A stretch of DNA of 64,000 bases from Osmia lignaria lignaria. Its lineage: Eukaryota > Arthropoda > Insecta > Hymenoptera > Megachilidae. Numbering within the stretch: position 1 is the stretch's first letter; each line of letters starts with the position of its first letter. A model generated the notes under the pieces. It searched no databases, was not told the DNA's origin, and saw only the letters and a list, made by a program, of their open reading frames with translations. This document shows positions 1 to 11,208 of the stretch, in pieces. The stretch covers positions 3,658,001 through 3,722,000 of the forward strand of contig NW_027478169.1 of assembly GCF_051020975.1 (NCBI RefSeq), given 5' to 3'. Made by a program: the position numbers and the translations under genes.

Positions 1-47
1 AAAAGTTCCGAAGCCGCACCAACATAATAGAGATACAGAAACACCGT

Positions 48-74
48 GGCCCCTTTCTTTGAGATAACTCTGCA
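48..74. repeat. Internal direct repeat, copy 1 (within monomer)
   Basis: This 27-bp stretch beginning GGCCCCTT and ending ATCTGCA-like matches 161-187 at 24 of 27 positions, with an offset of 113 bp. A short further match follows ('gcgagct' at 80-86 and again at 205-211) if the second copy holds about 12 extra bases. The pair recurs in every monomer. It suggests the 322-bp unit arose partly from an older internal duplication. Confidence 0.8.
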
Positions 75-160
75 CTATTGCGAGCTGCAAATGCCACTTC
101 CAGCTTAGCGTGCAGAAGAAGAACAACAAGAAGAAGAAATATCTCGAAATGTGTCCGTCA

Positions 161-187
161 GGCCCCTTCCCTTGAGATAAATCTGCA
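161..187. repeat. Internal direct repeat, copy 2 (within monomer)
   Basis: This is the partner of 48-74. It reads GGCCCCTTCCCTTGAGATAA followed by ATCTGCA and differs from copy 1 at three positions. It is followed by 'aatatctcgg', an element that is inverted relative to the 'cgagatattt' at the left of the monomer. Confidence 0.8.
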
Positions 188-310
188 AATATCTCGGAAG
201 CGAAGCGAGCTATGGCAAAATGTTAAGAGACGGTTTTTGTAGAGAATTATGTTTCCTACAATTTATGTTCTATGATATTTTTTGATCAGAAGCGTAGTTT
301 TCGAGATATA

Positions 311-321
311 TCGAGATATTT
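311..321. repeat. Inverted repeat arm 'tcgagatattt'
   Basis: This 11-bp arm is the exact reverse complement of 459-469 ('aaatatctcga'), and ten of its bases also pair with 509-518 ('aaatatctcg'). The type with 'atatatcaagatattt' has one mismatch here. The arms lie about 137-187 bp apart, so a hairpin or cruciform is possible but unproven. They could equally be binding sites in opposite orientation. Confidence 0.6.
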
Positions 322-405
322 ATAAGTTCCGAAGCAGCACCAACATAATAGAGATACAGAAACACCGTGGCCCCTCTCTTTGAGATAACTCTGCACTATT
401 GCGAG

Positions 406-424
406 CTGGAAATGCCACTTCCAG
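406..424. other. Short hairpin-forming haplotype (CTGGAA/TTCCAG)
   Basis: A perfect 6-bp inverted repeat CTGGAA and TTCCAG flanks the 7-nt loop ATGCCAC. It occurs in monomers that also carry 'cagttt' in place of 'cagctt'. The common alternative haplotype instead has AGCTG and CAGCT, a 5-bp stem with a 13-nt loop. A third haplotype ('gagccgc') pairs neither way. The pairing may be chance; the linked bases make it a useful marker for monomer typing. Confidence 0.5.
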
Positions 425-434
425 TTTAGCTGTG

Positions 435-460
435 CAGAAGAAGAACAACAAGAAGAAGAA
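435..460. repeat. Purine-rich GAA/CAA trinucleotide tract
   Basis: The tract is a run of GAA and CAA trinucleotides, present in every monomer. The 3-bp deletion that defines the 319-bp monomers falls here (one GAA lost), as expected for replication slippage. An A-to-T change in this tract ('aacatcaag') creates the TGA stop seen in the minus-strand frame of many copies. Confidence 0.85.
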
Positions 461-469
461 ATATCTCGA
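459..469. repeat. Inverted repeat arm 'aaatatctcga'
   Basis: This is the reverse complement of 311-321. It lies directly after the GAA-rich tract and is well conserved through the window. Variants include 'tatctgga', 'tatcacga' and 'catctcga', each tied to particular monomer types. Confidence 0.6.
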
Positions 470-508
470 AATGTGTCCGTCAGGCCCCTTCCCTTGAGAT
501 AAATCTGC

Positions 509-518
509 AAATATCTCG
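509..518. repeat. Second inverted arm 'aaatatctcg'
   Basis: This is a further copy of the 'tatctcg' element, following the second GGCCCC box. It is the reverse complement of ten bases in 311-321. With 459-469 it gives each monomer two same-direction arms facing one opposite arm. Confidence 0.55.
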
Positions 519-1449
519 GAAACGAAGAGAGCTATGGCAAAATGTTAAGAGACCTCTTTTGTGGAGAATTAAGTTTCCTACTTTTTATGTTGTATGATAT
601 TTTTTGATCAGATGCGTAGTTCTCGAGATATATCAAGATATTTAAAAGTTCCGAAGCCGCACCAACATAATAGAGATACAGAAACACCGTGGCCCCTTTC
701 TTTGAGATAAGTCTGTACTATTGCGAGCTGGAAATGCCACTTCCAGTTTAGCTGTGCAGAAGAAGAACAACAAGAAGAAGAAATATCTCGAAATATGTCC
801 GTTAGGCCCCTTCCCTTGAGATAAATCTGCAAATATCTCGGAAACGAAGCGAGCTATGGCAAAATGTTAAGAGACGTTTTTTGTAGAGAATTATGTTTCC
901 TACAATTTATGTTCTATGATATTTTTTGCTCAGAAGCGTAGTTTTCGAGATATATCGAGATATTTAAAAGTTCCGAAGCAGCACCAACATAATAGAGATA
1001 CAGAAACACCGTGGCCCCTCTCTTTGAGATAACTCTGCACTATTGCGAGCTGGAAATGCCACTTCCAGTTTAGCTGTGCAGAAGAAGAACAACAAGAAGA
1101 AGAAATATCTCGAAATATGTCCGTTAGGCCCCTTCCCTTGAGATAAATCTGCAAATATCTCGGAAACGAAGCGAGCTATGGCAAAATCTTACCAGACTTT
1201 TTTGTAGAGAATTAAGTTTCCTACTTTTTATGTTCTATGATATTTTTTGATCAGATGCGTAGTTCTCGAGATATATAAAGATATTTTAAAGTTCCGAAGC
1301 CGCACCAACATAATAGAGATACAGAAACACCGTGGCCCCTTTCTTCGAGATAACTCTGCACTATTGCGAGCTGCAAATGCCACTTCCAGCTTAGCTGTGC
1401 AGTAGAAGAACAACAAGAAGAAGAAATATCTCGAAAAATGTCCGTCAGG

Positions 1450-2737
1450 CCCCTTCCCTTGAGATAAATCTGCAAATATCTCGGAAACGAAGCGAGCTAT
1501 GGCAAAATGTTAAGAGACCTTATTCGTAGAGAATTAAGTTTCCTACTTTTTATGGTCTATGATATTTTTTGATCAGATGCGTAGTTCTCGAGATATATCA
1601 AGATATTTAAAAGTTCCGAAGCCGCACCAACATAATAGAGATACAGAAACACCGTGGCCCCTTTCTTTGAGATAACTCTGCACTATTGCGAGCTGTAAAT
1701 GCCACGTCCAGCTTAGCTGTGCAGAAGAAGAACAACAAGAAGAAGAAATATCTCGAAATATGTCCGTCAGGCCCCTTCCCTCGAGATAAATCTGCAAATA
1801 TCTCGGAAACGAAGCGAGCTATGGCAAAATGTTAAGGGACCTTTTTTGTAGAGAATTAAGTTTCCTACTTTTTATGTTCTATGATATTTTTTGATCGGAT
1901 GCGTAGTTCTCGAGATATATCAAGATATTTAAAAGTTCCGAAGCCGCACCAACATAATAGAGATACAGAAACACCGTGGCCCCTTTCTTTCAGATAACTA
2001 TGCACTATTGCGAGCTGTAAATGCCACTTCCAGCTTAGCTGTGCAGAAGAAGAACAACAAGAAGAAGAAATATCTCGAAATATGTCCGTCAGGCCCCTTA
2101 CCTTGAGATAAATCTGCAAATATCTCGGAAACGAAGCGAGCTATGGCAAAATGTTAAGAGACGTTTTTTGTAGAGAATTAAGTTTCCTACTTTTTATCTT
2201 CTATGATATTTTCTGATCAGATGCGTAGTTCTCGAGATATATCAAGATATTTAAAAGTTCCGAAGCAGCACCAACATAATAGAGATACAGAAACACCGTG
2301 GCCCCTTTCTTTGAGATAACTCTGCACTATTGCGAGCTGCAAATGCCACTTCCAGCTTAGCTGTGCAGAGGAAGAACAACAAGAAGAAGAAATATCTCGA
2401 AATATGTCCGTCAGGCCAATTCCCTTGAGATAAATCTGCAAATATCTCGGAAACGAAGCGAGCTATGGCAAAATGTTAAGAGACCTTTTTTGTAGAGAAT
2501 TAAGTTTCCTACTTTTTATGTTCTATGATATTTTTTGATCAGATGCGTAGTTCTCGAGATATATCAAGATATTTAAAAGTTCCGAAGCCGCACCAACATA
2601 ATAGAGATACAGAAACACCGTGGCCCCTTTCTTTGAGATAACTCTGCACAATTGCGAGCTGCAAATGCCACTTCCAGCGTAGCTGTGCAGAAGAAGAACA
2701 ACAAGAAGAAGAAATATCTAGAAATATGTCCGTCAGG
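1450..2737. repeat. 4-mer higher-order repeat, copy 1 (1,288 bp)
   Basis: This segment matches the next one at an offset of 1,288 bp (4 x 322). Shared rare variants include 'ccttattcgtag', 'tatggtctatg', 'gccacgtccagc', 'gatcggatgcg', 'tttcagataactatgc' and 'ggccaattccc'. The left limit is set by 'tcgaaaaatgtcc' near 1433, which the second copy lacks. Confidence 0.88.
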
Positions 2738-3930
2738 CCCCTTCCCTTGAGATAAATCTGCAAATATCTCGGAAACGAAGCGAGCTATGGCAAAATGTTA
2801 AGAGACCTTATTCGTAGAGAATTAAGTTTCCTACTTTTTATGGTCTATGATATTTTTTGATCAGATGCGTAGTTCTCGAGATATATCAAGATATTTAAAA
2901 GTTCCGAAGCCGCACCAACATAATAGAGATACAGAAACACCGTGGCCCCTTTCTTTGAGATAACTCTGCACTATTGCGAGCTGTAAATGCCACGTCCAGC
3001 TTAGCTGTGCAGAAGAAGAACAACAAGAAGAAGAAATATCTCGAAATATGTCCGTCAGGCCCCTTCCCTCGAGATAAATCTGCAAATATCTCGGAAACGA
3101 AGCGAGCTATGGCAAAATGTTAAGGGACCTTTTTTGTAGAGAATTAAGTTTCCTACTTTTTATGTTCTATGATATTTTTTGATCGGATGCGTAGTTCTCG
3201 AGATATATCAAGATATTTAAAAGTTCCGAAGCCGCACCAACATAATAGAGATACAGAAACACCGTGGCCCCTTTCTTTCAGATAACTATGCACTATTGCG
3301 AGCTGTAAATGCCACTTCCAGCTTAGCTGTGCAGAAGAAGAACAACAAGAAGAAGAAATATCTCGAAATATGTCCGTCAGGCCCCTTACCTTGAGATAAA
3401 TCTGCAAATATCTCGGAAACGAAGCGAGCTATGGCAAAATGTTAAGAGACGTTTTTTGTAGAGAATTAAGTTTCCTACTTTTTATCTTCTATGATATTTT
3501 CTGATCAGATGCGTAGTTCTCGAGATATATCAAGATATTTAAAAGTTCCGAAGCAGCACCAACATAATAGAGATACAGAAACACCGTGGCCCCTTTCTTT
3601 GAGATAACTCTGCACTATTGCGAGCTGCAAATGCCACTTCCAGCTTAGCTGTGCAGAGGAAGAACAACAAGAAGAAGAAATATCTCGAAATATGTCCGTC
3701 AGGCCAATTCCCTTGAGATAAATCTGCAAATATCTCGGAAACGAAGCGAGCTATGGCAAAATGTTAAGAGACCTTTTTTGTAGAGAATTAAGTTTCCTAC
3801 TTTTTATGTTCTATGATATTTTTTGATCAGATGCGTAGTTCTCGAGATATATCAAGATATTTAAAAGTTCCGAAGCCGCACCAACATAATAGAGATACAG
3901 AAACACCGTGGCCCCTTTCTTTGAGATAAC
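2738..3930. repeat. 4-mer higher-order repeat, copy 2
   Basis: This repeats the monomer order of 1450-2640 at +1,288 bp with the same private variants. The match ends near 3930, where the monomer at 3827 switches to 'ctctgtactagtgcg'. The expected monomer type ('gcacaattgcg', 'ccagcgtag', 'tatctagaaat') follows one unit later at 4149, so one monomer is extra. Confidence 0.88.
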
Positions 3931-4148
3931 TCTGTACTAGTGCGAGCCGCAAATGCCACTTCCAGCTTAGCTGTGCAGAAGAAGAACAACAAGAAGAAGA
4001 AATATCACGAAATATGTCCGTGAGGCCCCTTCCCTTGAGATAAATCTGCAAATATCTCGGAAACGAAGCGAGCTATGGCAAAATGTTAAGAGACCTTTTT
4101 TGTAGCGAATTAAGTTTCCTACTTTTTATGTTCTATGATATTTTTTGA
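3827..4148. repeat. Extra monomer with a rare haplotype
   Basis: This unit sits where the 4-mer duplication predicts the 2539-type monomer, which resumes at 4149. It carries 'tatcacgaaatatgtccgtg' and 'ttgtagcgaattaag'. Both variants recur together only in the monomer at 31821. It looks like an inserted or retained unit of separate ancestry. Confidence 0.8.
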
Positions 4149-4474
4149 TCAGATGCGTAGTTCTCGAGATATATCAAGATATTTAAAAGTTCCGAAGCCG
4201 CACCAACATAATAGAGATACAGAAACACCGTGGCCCCTTTCTTTGAGATAACTCTGCACAATTGCGAGCTGCAAATGCCACTTCCAGCGTAGCTGTGCAG
4301 AAGAAGAACAACAAGAAGAAGAAATATCTAGAAATATGTCCGTCAGGCCCCTTCCCTTGAGATAAATCTGCAAATATCTCGGAAACGAAGCGAGCTATTG
4401 CAAAATGTTAAGAGACCTTTTTTGTAGAGAATTGAGTTTCCTACTTTTTATGTTCTATGATATTTTTTGATCAG

Positions 4475-6063
4475 ATGCGTAGTTCTCGAGATATATCAAG
4501 ATATTTAAAAGTTCCGAAGCCGCACCAACATAATAGAGATACAGAAACACCGTGGCCCCTTTCTTTGAGATAACTCTGCACTATTGCGAGCTGCAAATGC
4601 CACTTCCAGCTTAGCTGTGCAGAAGAAGAACAACAAGAAGAAGAAATATCTCGAAATGTGTCCGTCAGGCCCCTTCCCTTGAGATAAATCTGCAAATATC
4701 TCGGAAACGAAGCGAGCTATGGCAAAATGTTAAGAGACGATTTTGTAGAGAATTATGTTTCCTACAATTTATGTTCTATGATATTTTTTGATCAGAAGCG
4801 TAGTTTTCGAGATATATCGAGATATTTAAAAGTTCCGAAGCAGCACCAACATAATAGAGATACAGAAACACCGTGGCCCCTTTCTTTGAGATAACTCTGC
4901 ACTAGTGCGAGCCGCAAATGCCACTTCCAGCTTAGCTGTGCAGAAGAAGAACAACAAGAAGAAGAAATATCTCGAAATATGTCCGTCAGGCCCCTTCCCT
5001 TGAGATAAATCTGCAAATATCTCGGAAACGAAGCGAGCTATTGCAAAATGTTAAGAGACCTTTTTTGTAGAGGATTGAGTTTCCTACTTTTTATGTTCTA
5101 TGATATTTTTTGATCAGATGCGTAGTTCTCGAGATATATCAAGATATTTAAAAGTTCCGAAGCCGCACCAACATAATAGAGATACAGAAACACCGTGGCC
5201 CCTCTCTTTGAGATAACTCTGCACTATTGCGAGCTGGAAATGCCACTTCCAGTTTAGCTGTGCAGAAGAAGAACAACAAGAAGAAGAAATATCTCGAAAT
5301 ATGTCCGTCAGGCCCCTTCCCTTGAGATAAATCTGCAAATATCTCGGAAACGAAGTGAGCTATGGCAAAATGTTAAGAGACCTTTTTTGTAGAGAATTAT
5401 GTTTCCTACAATTTATGTTCTATGATATTTTTTGATCAGAAGCGTAGTTTTCGAGATATATCGAGATATTTAAAAGTTCCGAAGCCGCACCAACATAATA
5501 GAGATACAGAAACACCGTGGCCCCTTTCTTTGAGATGACTCTGCACTATTGCGAGCTGTAAATGCCACTTCCAGCTTAGCTGTGCAGAAGAAGAACAACA
5601 AGAAGAAGACATATCTCGAAATATGTCCGTCAGGCCCCTTCCCTTGAGATAAATCTGCAAATATCTCGGAAACGAAGCGAGCTATGGCAAAATGTTAAGA
5701 GAGCTTTTTTGTAGAGAATTAAGTTTCCTACTTTTTATGTTCATTGATATTTTTTGATCAGATGAGTAGTTCTCGAGATATATCAAGATATTTAAAAGTT
5801 CCGAAGCCGCACCAACATAATAGAGATACAGAAACACCGTGGCCCCTTTCTTTGAGATAACTCTGCACTAGTGCGAGCCGCAAATGCCACTTCCAGCTTA
5901 GCTGTGCAGAAGAAGAACAACAAGAAGAAGAAATATCTCGAACTATGTCCGTCAGGCCCCTTCCCTTGAGATAAATCTGCAAATATCTCGGAAACGAAGC
6001 GAGCTATGGCAAAATGTTAAGAGACCTTTTTTGTAGAGAATTATGTTTCCTACAATTTATGTT
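4475..6063. repeat. Five-monomer duplicated block, copy 1
   Basis: The block recurs at 7372-8960, 2,897 bp downstream (nine units less one base). Shared markers are 'gagacgattttgtag' (4735), 'aggattgagtttcc', 'gagatgactctgc', 'aagaagacatatctcg', 'tatgttcattgat', 'gatcagatgagtag' and 'tcgaactatgtcc'. The 4471 unit is 321 bp because of the shortened 'acgattttg' spacer. Confidence 0.88.
4899..4908. other. 10-bp palindrome GCACTAGTGC (SpeI-type haplotype)
   Basis: One T-to-G change in 'gcactattgc' makes a perfect palindrome containing ACTAGT. It is linked to 'gagccgc' in place of 'gagctgc'. The haplotype occurs in dozens of monomers from about 4.8 kb to the end of the window and is the main alternative to the ATT type. 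No function is known. It would give a clear restriction marker. Confidence 0.8.
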
Positions 6064-7345
6064 CTATGATATTTTTTGATCAGATGCGTAGTTCTCGAGA
6101 TATATCAAGATATTTAAAAGTTCCGAAGCCGCACCAACATAGCAGAGATATAGAAACACCGTGGCCCCTCTCTTTGAGATAACTCTGCACTATTGCGAGC
6201 TGGAAACGCCACTTCCAGTTTAGCTGTGCAGAAGAAGAACAACAAGAAGAAGAAATATCTCGAAATATGTCCGTCAGGCCCCTTCCCTTAAGATAAATCT
6301 GCAAATATCTCGGAAACGAAGCGAGGTATGGCAAAATGTTAAGAGACGTTTTTTGTAGAGAATTATGTTTCCTACAATTTATGTTCTATGATATTTTTTG
6401 ATCAGAAGCGTAGTTTTCGAGATATATCGAGATATTTAAAAGTTCCGAAGCCGCACCAACATAATAGGGATACAGAAACACCGTGGCCCCTTTCTTTGAG
6501 ATAACTCTGCACTAGTGCGAGCCGCAAATGCCACTTCCACCTTAGCTGTGCAGAAGAAGAACATCAAGAAGAAGAAATATCTCGAAATATGTCCGTCAGG
6601 CCCCTTCCCATGAGATAAATCTGCAAATATCTCGGAAACGAAGAGAGCTATGGCAAAATGTTAAGAGACCTTTTTTGTAGAGAATTAAGTTTCCTACTTT
6701 TTACGTTCTATCATATTTTTTGATCTGATGCGTAGTTCTCGAGATATATCAAGATATTTAAAAGTTCCGAAGCCGCACCAACATAATAGAGATACAGAAA
6801 CACCGTGGCCCCTTTCTTTGAGATAACTCTGCACTATTGCGAGCTGTAAATGCCACTTCCAGCTTAGCTGTGCAGAAGAAGAACAACAAGAAGAAGAAAT
6901 ATCTCGAAATATGTCCGTCAGGCCCCTTCCCTTGAGATATATCTGCAAATATCTCGGAAACGAAGCGAGCTATGGCAAAATGTTAAGAGACCTTTTTTGT
7001 AGAGAATTATGTTTCGTACAATTTATGTTCTATGATATTTTTTGGTGAGAAGCGTAGTTTTCGAGATATATCGAGATATTTAAAAGTTCCAAAGCCGCAC
7101 CAACATAATAGAGATACAGAAACACCGTGGCCCCTTTCTTTGAGATAACTCTGCACTATTGCGAGCTGCAAATGCCACTTCCAGCTTAGCTGTGCAGAAG
7201 AAGAACATCAAGAAGAAGAAATATCTCGAAATATGTCCGTCAGGCCCCTTCCCTTGAGATAAATCTGCAAATATCTCGGAAACGAAGAGAGCTATGGCAA
7301 AATGTTAATCGACCTTTTTTGTAGAGAATTAAGTTTCCTACTTTT
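6064..7345. repeat. Four-monomer duplicated block, copy 1
   Basis: The block matches 9927-11208 at +3,863 bp. Diagnostic sites are 'catagcagagatatag', 'gaaacgccacttcc', 'gcgaggtatgg', 'ttccaccttagc', 'cccatgagataaatc', 'ttctatcatatt' and the first X-type unit ('tttcgtacaattt', 'ttttggtgagaagcg', 'gttccaaagcc'). Confidence 0.88.
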
Positions 7346-7371
7346 TACGTTCTATGATATTTTTTGATCTG

Positions 7372-8960
7372 ATGCGTAGTTCTCGAGATATATCAAGATA
7401 TTTAAAAGTTCCGAAGCCGCACCAACATAATAGAGATACAGAAACACCGTGGCCCCTTTCTTTGAGATAACTCTGCACTATTGCGAGCTGCAAATGCCAC
7501 TTCCAGCTTAGCTGTGCAGAAGAAGAACAACAAGAAGAAGAAATATCTCGAAATGTGTCCGTCAGGCCCCTTCCCTTGAGATAAATCTGCAAATATCTCG
7601 GAAACGAAGCGAGCTATGGCAAAATGTTAAGAGACGATTTTGTAGAGAATTATGTTTCCTACAATTTATGTTCTATGATATTTTTTGATCAGAAGCGTAG
7701 TTTTCGAGATATATCGAGATATTTAAAAGTTCCGAAGCAGCACCAACATAATAGAGATACAGAAACACCGTGGCCCCTTTCTTTGAGATAACTCTGCACT
7801 AGTGCGAGCCGCAAATGCCACTTCCAGCTTAGCTGTGCAGAAGAAGAACAACAAGAAGAAGAAATATCTCGAAATATGTCCGTCAGGCCCCTTCCCTTGA
7901 GATAAATCTGCAAATATCTCGGAAACGAAGCGAGCTATTGCAAAATGTTAAGAGACCTTTTTTGTAGAGGATTGAGTTTCCTACTTTTTATGTTCTATGA
8001 TATTTTTTGATCAGATGCGTAGTTCTCGAGATATATCAAGATATTTAAAAGTTCCGAAGCCGCACCAACATAATAGAGATACAGAAACACCGTGGCCCCT
8101 CTCTTTGAGATAACTCTGCACTATTGCGAGCTGGAAATGCCACTTCCAGTTTAGCTGTGCAGAAGAAGAACAACAAGAAGAAGAAATATCTCGAAATATG
8201 TCCGTCAGGCCCCTTCCCTTGAGATAAATCTGCAAATATCTCGGAAACGAAGCGAGCTATGGCAAAATGTTAAGAGACCTTTTTTGTAGAGAATTATGTT
8301 TCCTACAATTTATGTTCTATGATATTTTTTGATCAGAAGCGTAGTTTTCGAGATATATCGAGATATTTAAAAGTTCCGAAGCCGCACCAACATAATAGAG
8401 ATACAGAAACACCGTGGCCCCTTTCTTTGAGATGACTCTGCACTATTGCGAGCTGTAAATGCCACTTCCAGCTTAGCTGTGCAGAAGAAGAACAACAAGA
8501 AGAAGACATATCTCGAAATATGTCCGTCAGGCCCCTTCCCTTGAGATAAATCTGCAAATATCTCGGAAACGAAGCGAGCTATGGCAAAATGTTAAGAGAG
8601 CTTTTTTGTAGAGAATTAAGTTTCCTACTTTTTATGTTCATTGATATTTTTTGATCAGATGAGTAGTTCTCGAGATATATCAAGATATTTAAAAGTTCCG
8701 AAGCCGCACCAACATAATAGAGATACAGAAACACCGTGGCCCCTTTCTTTGAGATAACTCTGCACTAGTGCGAGCCGCAAATGCCACTTCCAGCTTAGCT
8801 GTGCAGAAGAAGAACAACAAGAAGAAGAAATATCTCGAACTATGTCCGTCAGGCCCCTTCCCTTGAGATAAATCTGCAAATATCTCGGAAACGAAGCGAG
8901 CTATGGCAAAATGTTAAGAGACCTTTTTTGTAGAGAATTATGTTTCCTACAATTTATGTT
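7372..8960. repeat. Five-monomer duplicated block, copy 2
   Basis: This is the second copy of 4475-6063 with the same private variants in the same order. The left edge falls at the switch from 'gatctgatg' to shared sequence. The right edge lies just before the unit whose minus frame contains 'actccgcactattg'. Confidence 0.88.
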
Positions 8961-9926
8961 CTATGATATTTTTTGATCTGATGCGTAGTTCTCGAGATAT
9001 ATCAAGATATTTAAAAGTTCCGAAGCCGCACCAACATAATAGAGATACAGAAACACCGTGGCCCCTTTCTTTGAGATAACTCCGCACTATTGCGAGCTGT
9101 AAATGCCACTTCCAGCTTAGCTGTGCAGAAGAAGAACAACAAGAAGAAGAAATATCTCGAAATATGTCCGTCAGGCCCCTTCCCTTGAGATAAATCTGCA
9201 AATATCTCGGAAACTAAGCGAGCTATGGCAAAATGTTGAGAGACCTTTTTTGTAGAGAATTAAGTTTCCTACTTTTTATGTTCTAAGATATTTTTTGATC
9301 AGATGCGTAGTTCTCGAGATATATCAAGATATTTAAAAGTTCCGAAGCCGCACCAACATAATAGAGATACAGAAACACCGTGGCCCCTCTCTTTGAGATA
9401 ACTCTGCACTATTGCGAGCTGGAAATGCCACTTCCAGTTTAGCTGTGCAGAAGAAGAACAACAAGAAGAAGAAATATCTCGAAATATGTCCGTCAGGCCC
9501 CTTCCCTTGAGATAAATCTGCAAATATCTCGGAAACGAAGCGAGCTATGGCAAAATGTTAAGAGACGTTTTTTGTAGAGAATTATGTTTCCTACAATTTA
9601 TGTTCTATGATATTTTTTGATCAGAAGCGTAGTTTTCGAGATATATCGAGATATTTAAAAGTTCCGAAGCCGCACCAACATAATAGGGATACAGAAACAC
9701 CGTGGCCCCTCTATTTGAGATAACTCTGCACTAGTGCGAGCCGCAAATGCCACTTCCAGCTTAGCTGTGCAGAAGAAGAACAACAAGAAGAAGAAATATC
9801 TCGAAATATGTCCGTCAGGCCCCTTCCCTTGAGATAAATCTGCAAATATCTCGGAAACGAAGCGAGCTATGGCAAAATGTTGAGAGACCTTTTTTGTAGA
9901 GAATTAAGTTTCCTACTTTTTATGTT

Positions 9927-11208
9927 CTATGATATTTTTTGATCAGATGCGTAGTTCTCGAGATATATCAAGATATTTAAAAGTTCCGAAGCCGCACCAA
10001 CATAGCAGAGATATAGAAACACCGTGGCCCCTCTCTTTGAGATAACTCTGCACTATTGCGAGCTGGAAACGCCACTTCCAGTTTAGCTGTGCAGAAGAAG
10101 AACAACAAGAAGAAGAAATATCTCGAAATATGTCCGTCAGGCCCCTTCCCTTAAGATAAATCTGCAAATATCTCGGAAACGAAGCGAGGTATGGCAAAAT
10201 GTTAAGAGACGTTTTTTGTAGAGAATTATGTTTCCTACAATTTATGTTCTATGATATTTTTTGATCAGAAGCGTAGTTTTCGAGATATATCGAGATATTT
10301 AAAAGTTCCGAAGCCGCACCAACATAATAGGGATACAGAAACACCGTGGCCCCTTTCTTTGAGATAACTCTGCACTAGTGCGAGCCGCAAATGCCACTTC
10401 CACCTTAGCTGTGCAGAAGAAGAACATCAAGAAGAAGAAATATCTCGAAATATGTCCGTCAGGCCCCTTCCCATGAGATAAATCTGCAAATATCTCGGAA
10501 ACGAAGAGAGCTATGGCAAAATGTTAAGAGACCTTTTTTGTAGAGAATTAAGTTTCCTACTTTTTACGTTCTATCATATTTTTTGATCTGATGCGTAGTT
10601 CTCGAGATATATCAAGATATTTAAAAGTTCCGAAGCCGCACCAACATAATAGAGATACAGAAACACCGTGGCCCCTTTCTTTGAGATAACTCTGCACTAT
10701 TGCGAGCTGTAAATGCCACTTCCAGCTTAGCTGTGCAGAAGAAGAACAACAAGAAGAAGAAATATCTCGAAATATGTCCGTCAGGCCCCTTCCCTTGAGA
10801 TATATCTGCAAATATCTCGGAAACGAAGCGAGCTATGGCAAAATGTTAAGAGACCTTTTTTGTAGAGAATTATGTTTCGTACAATTTATGTTCTATGATA
10901 TTTTTTGGTGAGAAGCGTAGTTTTCGAGATATATCGAGATATTTAAAAGTTCCAAAGCCGCACCAACATAATAGAGATACAGAAACACCGTGGCCCCTTT
11001 CTTTGAGATAACTCTGCACTATTGCGAGCTGCAAATGCCACTTCCAGCTTAGCTGTGCAGAAGAAGAACATCAAGAAGAAGAAATATCTCGAAATATGTC
11101 CGTCAGGCCCCTTCCCTTGAGATAAATCTGCAAATATCTCGGAAACGAAGAGAGCTATGGCAAAATGTTAATCGACCTTTTTTGTAGAGAATTAAGTTTC
11201 CTACTTTT
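9927..11208. repeat. Four-monomer duplicated block, copy 2
   Basis: This is the second copy of 6064-7345. With the 4475/7372 pair it shows two interleaved duplications, so the 4.5-11.2 kb region was duplicated in segments rather than as one unit. Its end merges into the X/Y alternating dimers. Confidence 0.88.

Larger units (their letters stand above)
286..510 (-). other. Example of the ~74-codon minus-strand open frame in each monomer (probably non-coding)
   Basis: Most monomers hold this frame, rich in Ser, Cys and Leu, with residues such as SSSCCSSSAQL, KERGHGVSVSLLCWC and KYLDISREL. It has no ATG: it opens at TTG, and an in-frame TAG ('ctatgg' read in reverse) lies a few codons upstream. 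About fifteen monomers between 6.5 and 25.9 kb carry a TGA inside it, and others have single-base deletions (near 110, 61300 and 63875). No signal peptide, known domain or catalytic motif is recognised. Frames ending at 'gatctgatg' or 'gatcggatg' simply read ten codons further. I judge it a by-product of repeat homogenisation. A transcribed satellite could still yield a peptide, but nothing here requires it. Confidence 0.75.
286..607. repeat. Reference full monomer (322 bp)
   Basis: This is the first complete unit in the phase used here (starting at 'tcag' of 'tttttgatcag'). In order it holds a 'gagatat'-rich dyad (about 300-321), a conserved 'gcaccaacataatag' segment, a GGCCCC box followed by 'ttgagataactctgca', a small hairpin (406-424), a purine-rich GAA/CAA tract (435-460), an 'aaatatctcga' element (459-469), a second GGCCCC box with 'cttgagataaatctgca', another 'aaatatctcg' (509-518), 'gagctatggcaaaatgtt', a T-run, and an AT-rich end. 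It belongs to the 'KLRF' left-part type (cagaagcgtagttttcgag) and carries the 'ctggaa' haplotype. Confidence 0.95.
1..1450. repeat. Monomers dominated by the 'ctggaa...cagttt' haplotype
   Basis: Units at 286, 608 and 930 share the CTGGAA/CAGTTT haplotype. The partial first unit has one base missing near 109-110 ('cttagcgtgcag'). The unit starting at 930 has a diverged end ('aaaatcttaccagac') and is 321 bp. No clean HOR is visible here. Confidence 0.8.

Noticed and set aside
187..215. CENP-B box in 'tatctcggaaacgaagcgag' (reverse strand TTCGTTTCCGAGA)
   Set aside because: The TTCG core is present, but the required A and the CGGG of the box (nTTCGnnnnAnnCGGGn) are not at the right places.
435..460. 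GAA/CAA tract as an independent microsatellite
   Set aside because: Its length is fixed in nearly all monomers, apart from one 3-bp deletion lineage, so it is part of the satellite and not a freely expanding microsatellite.
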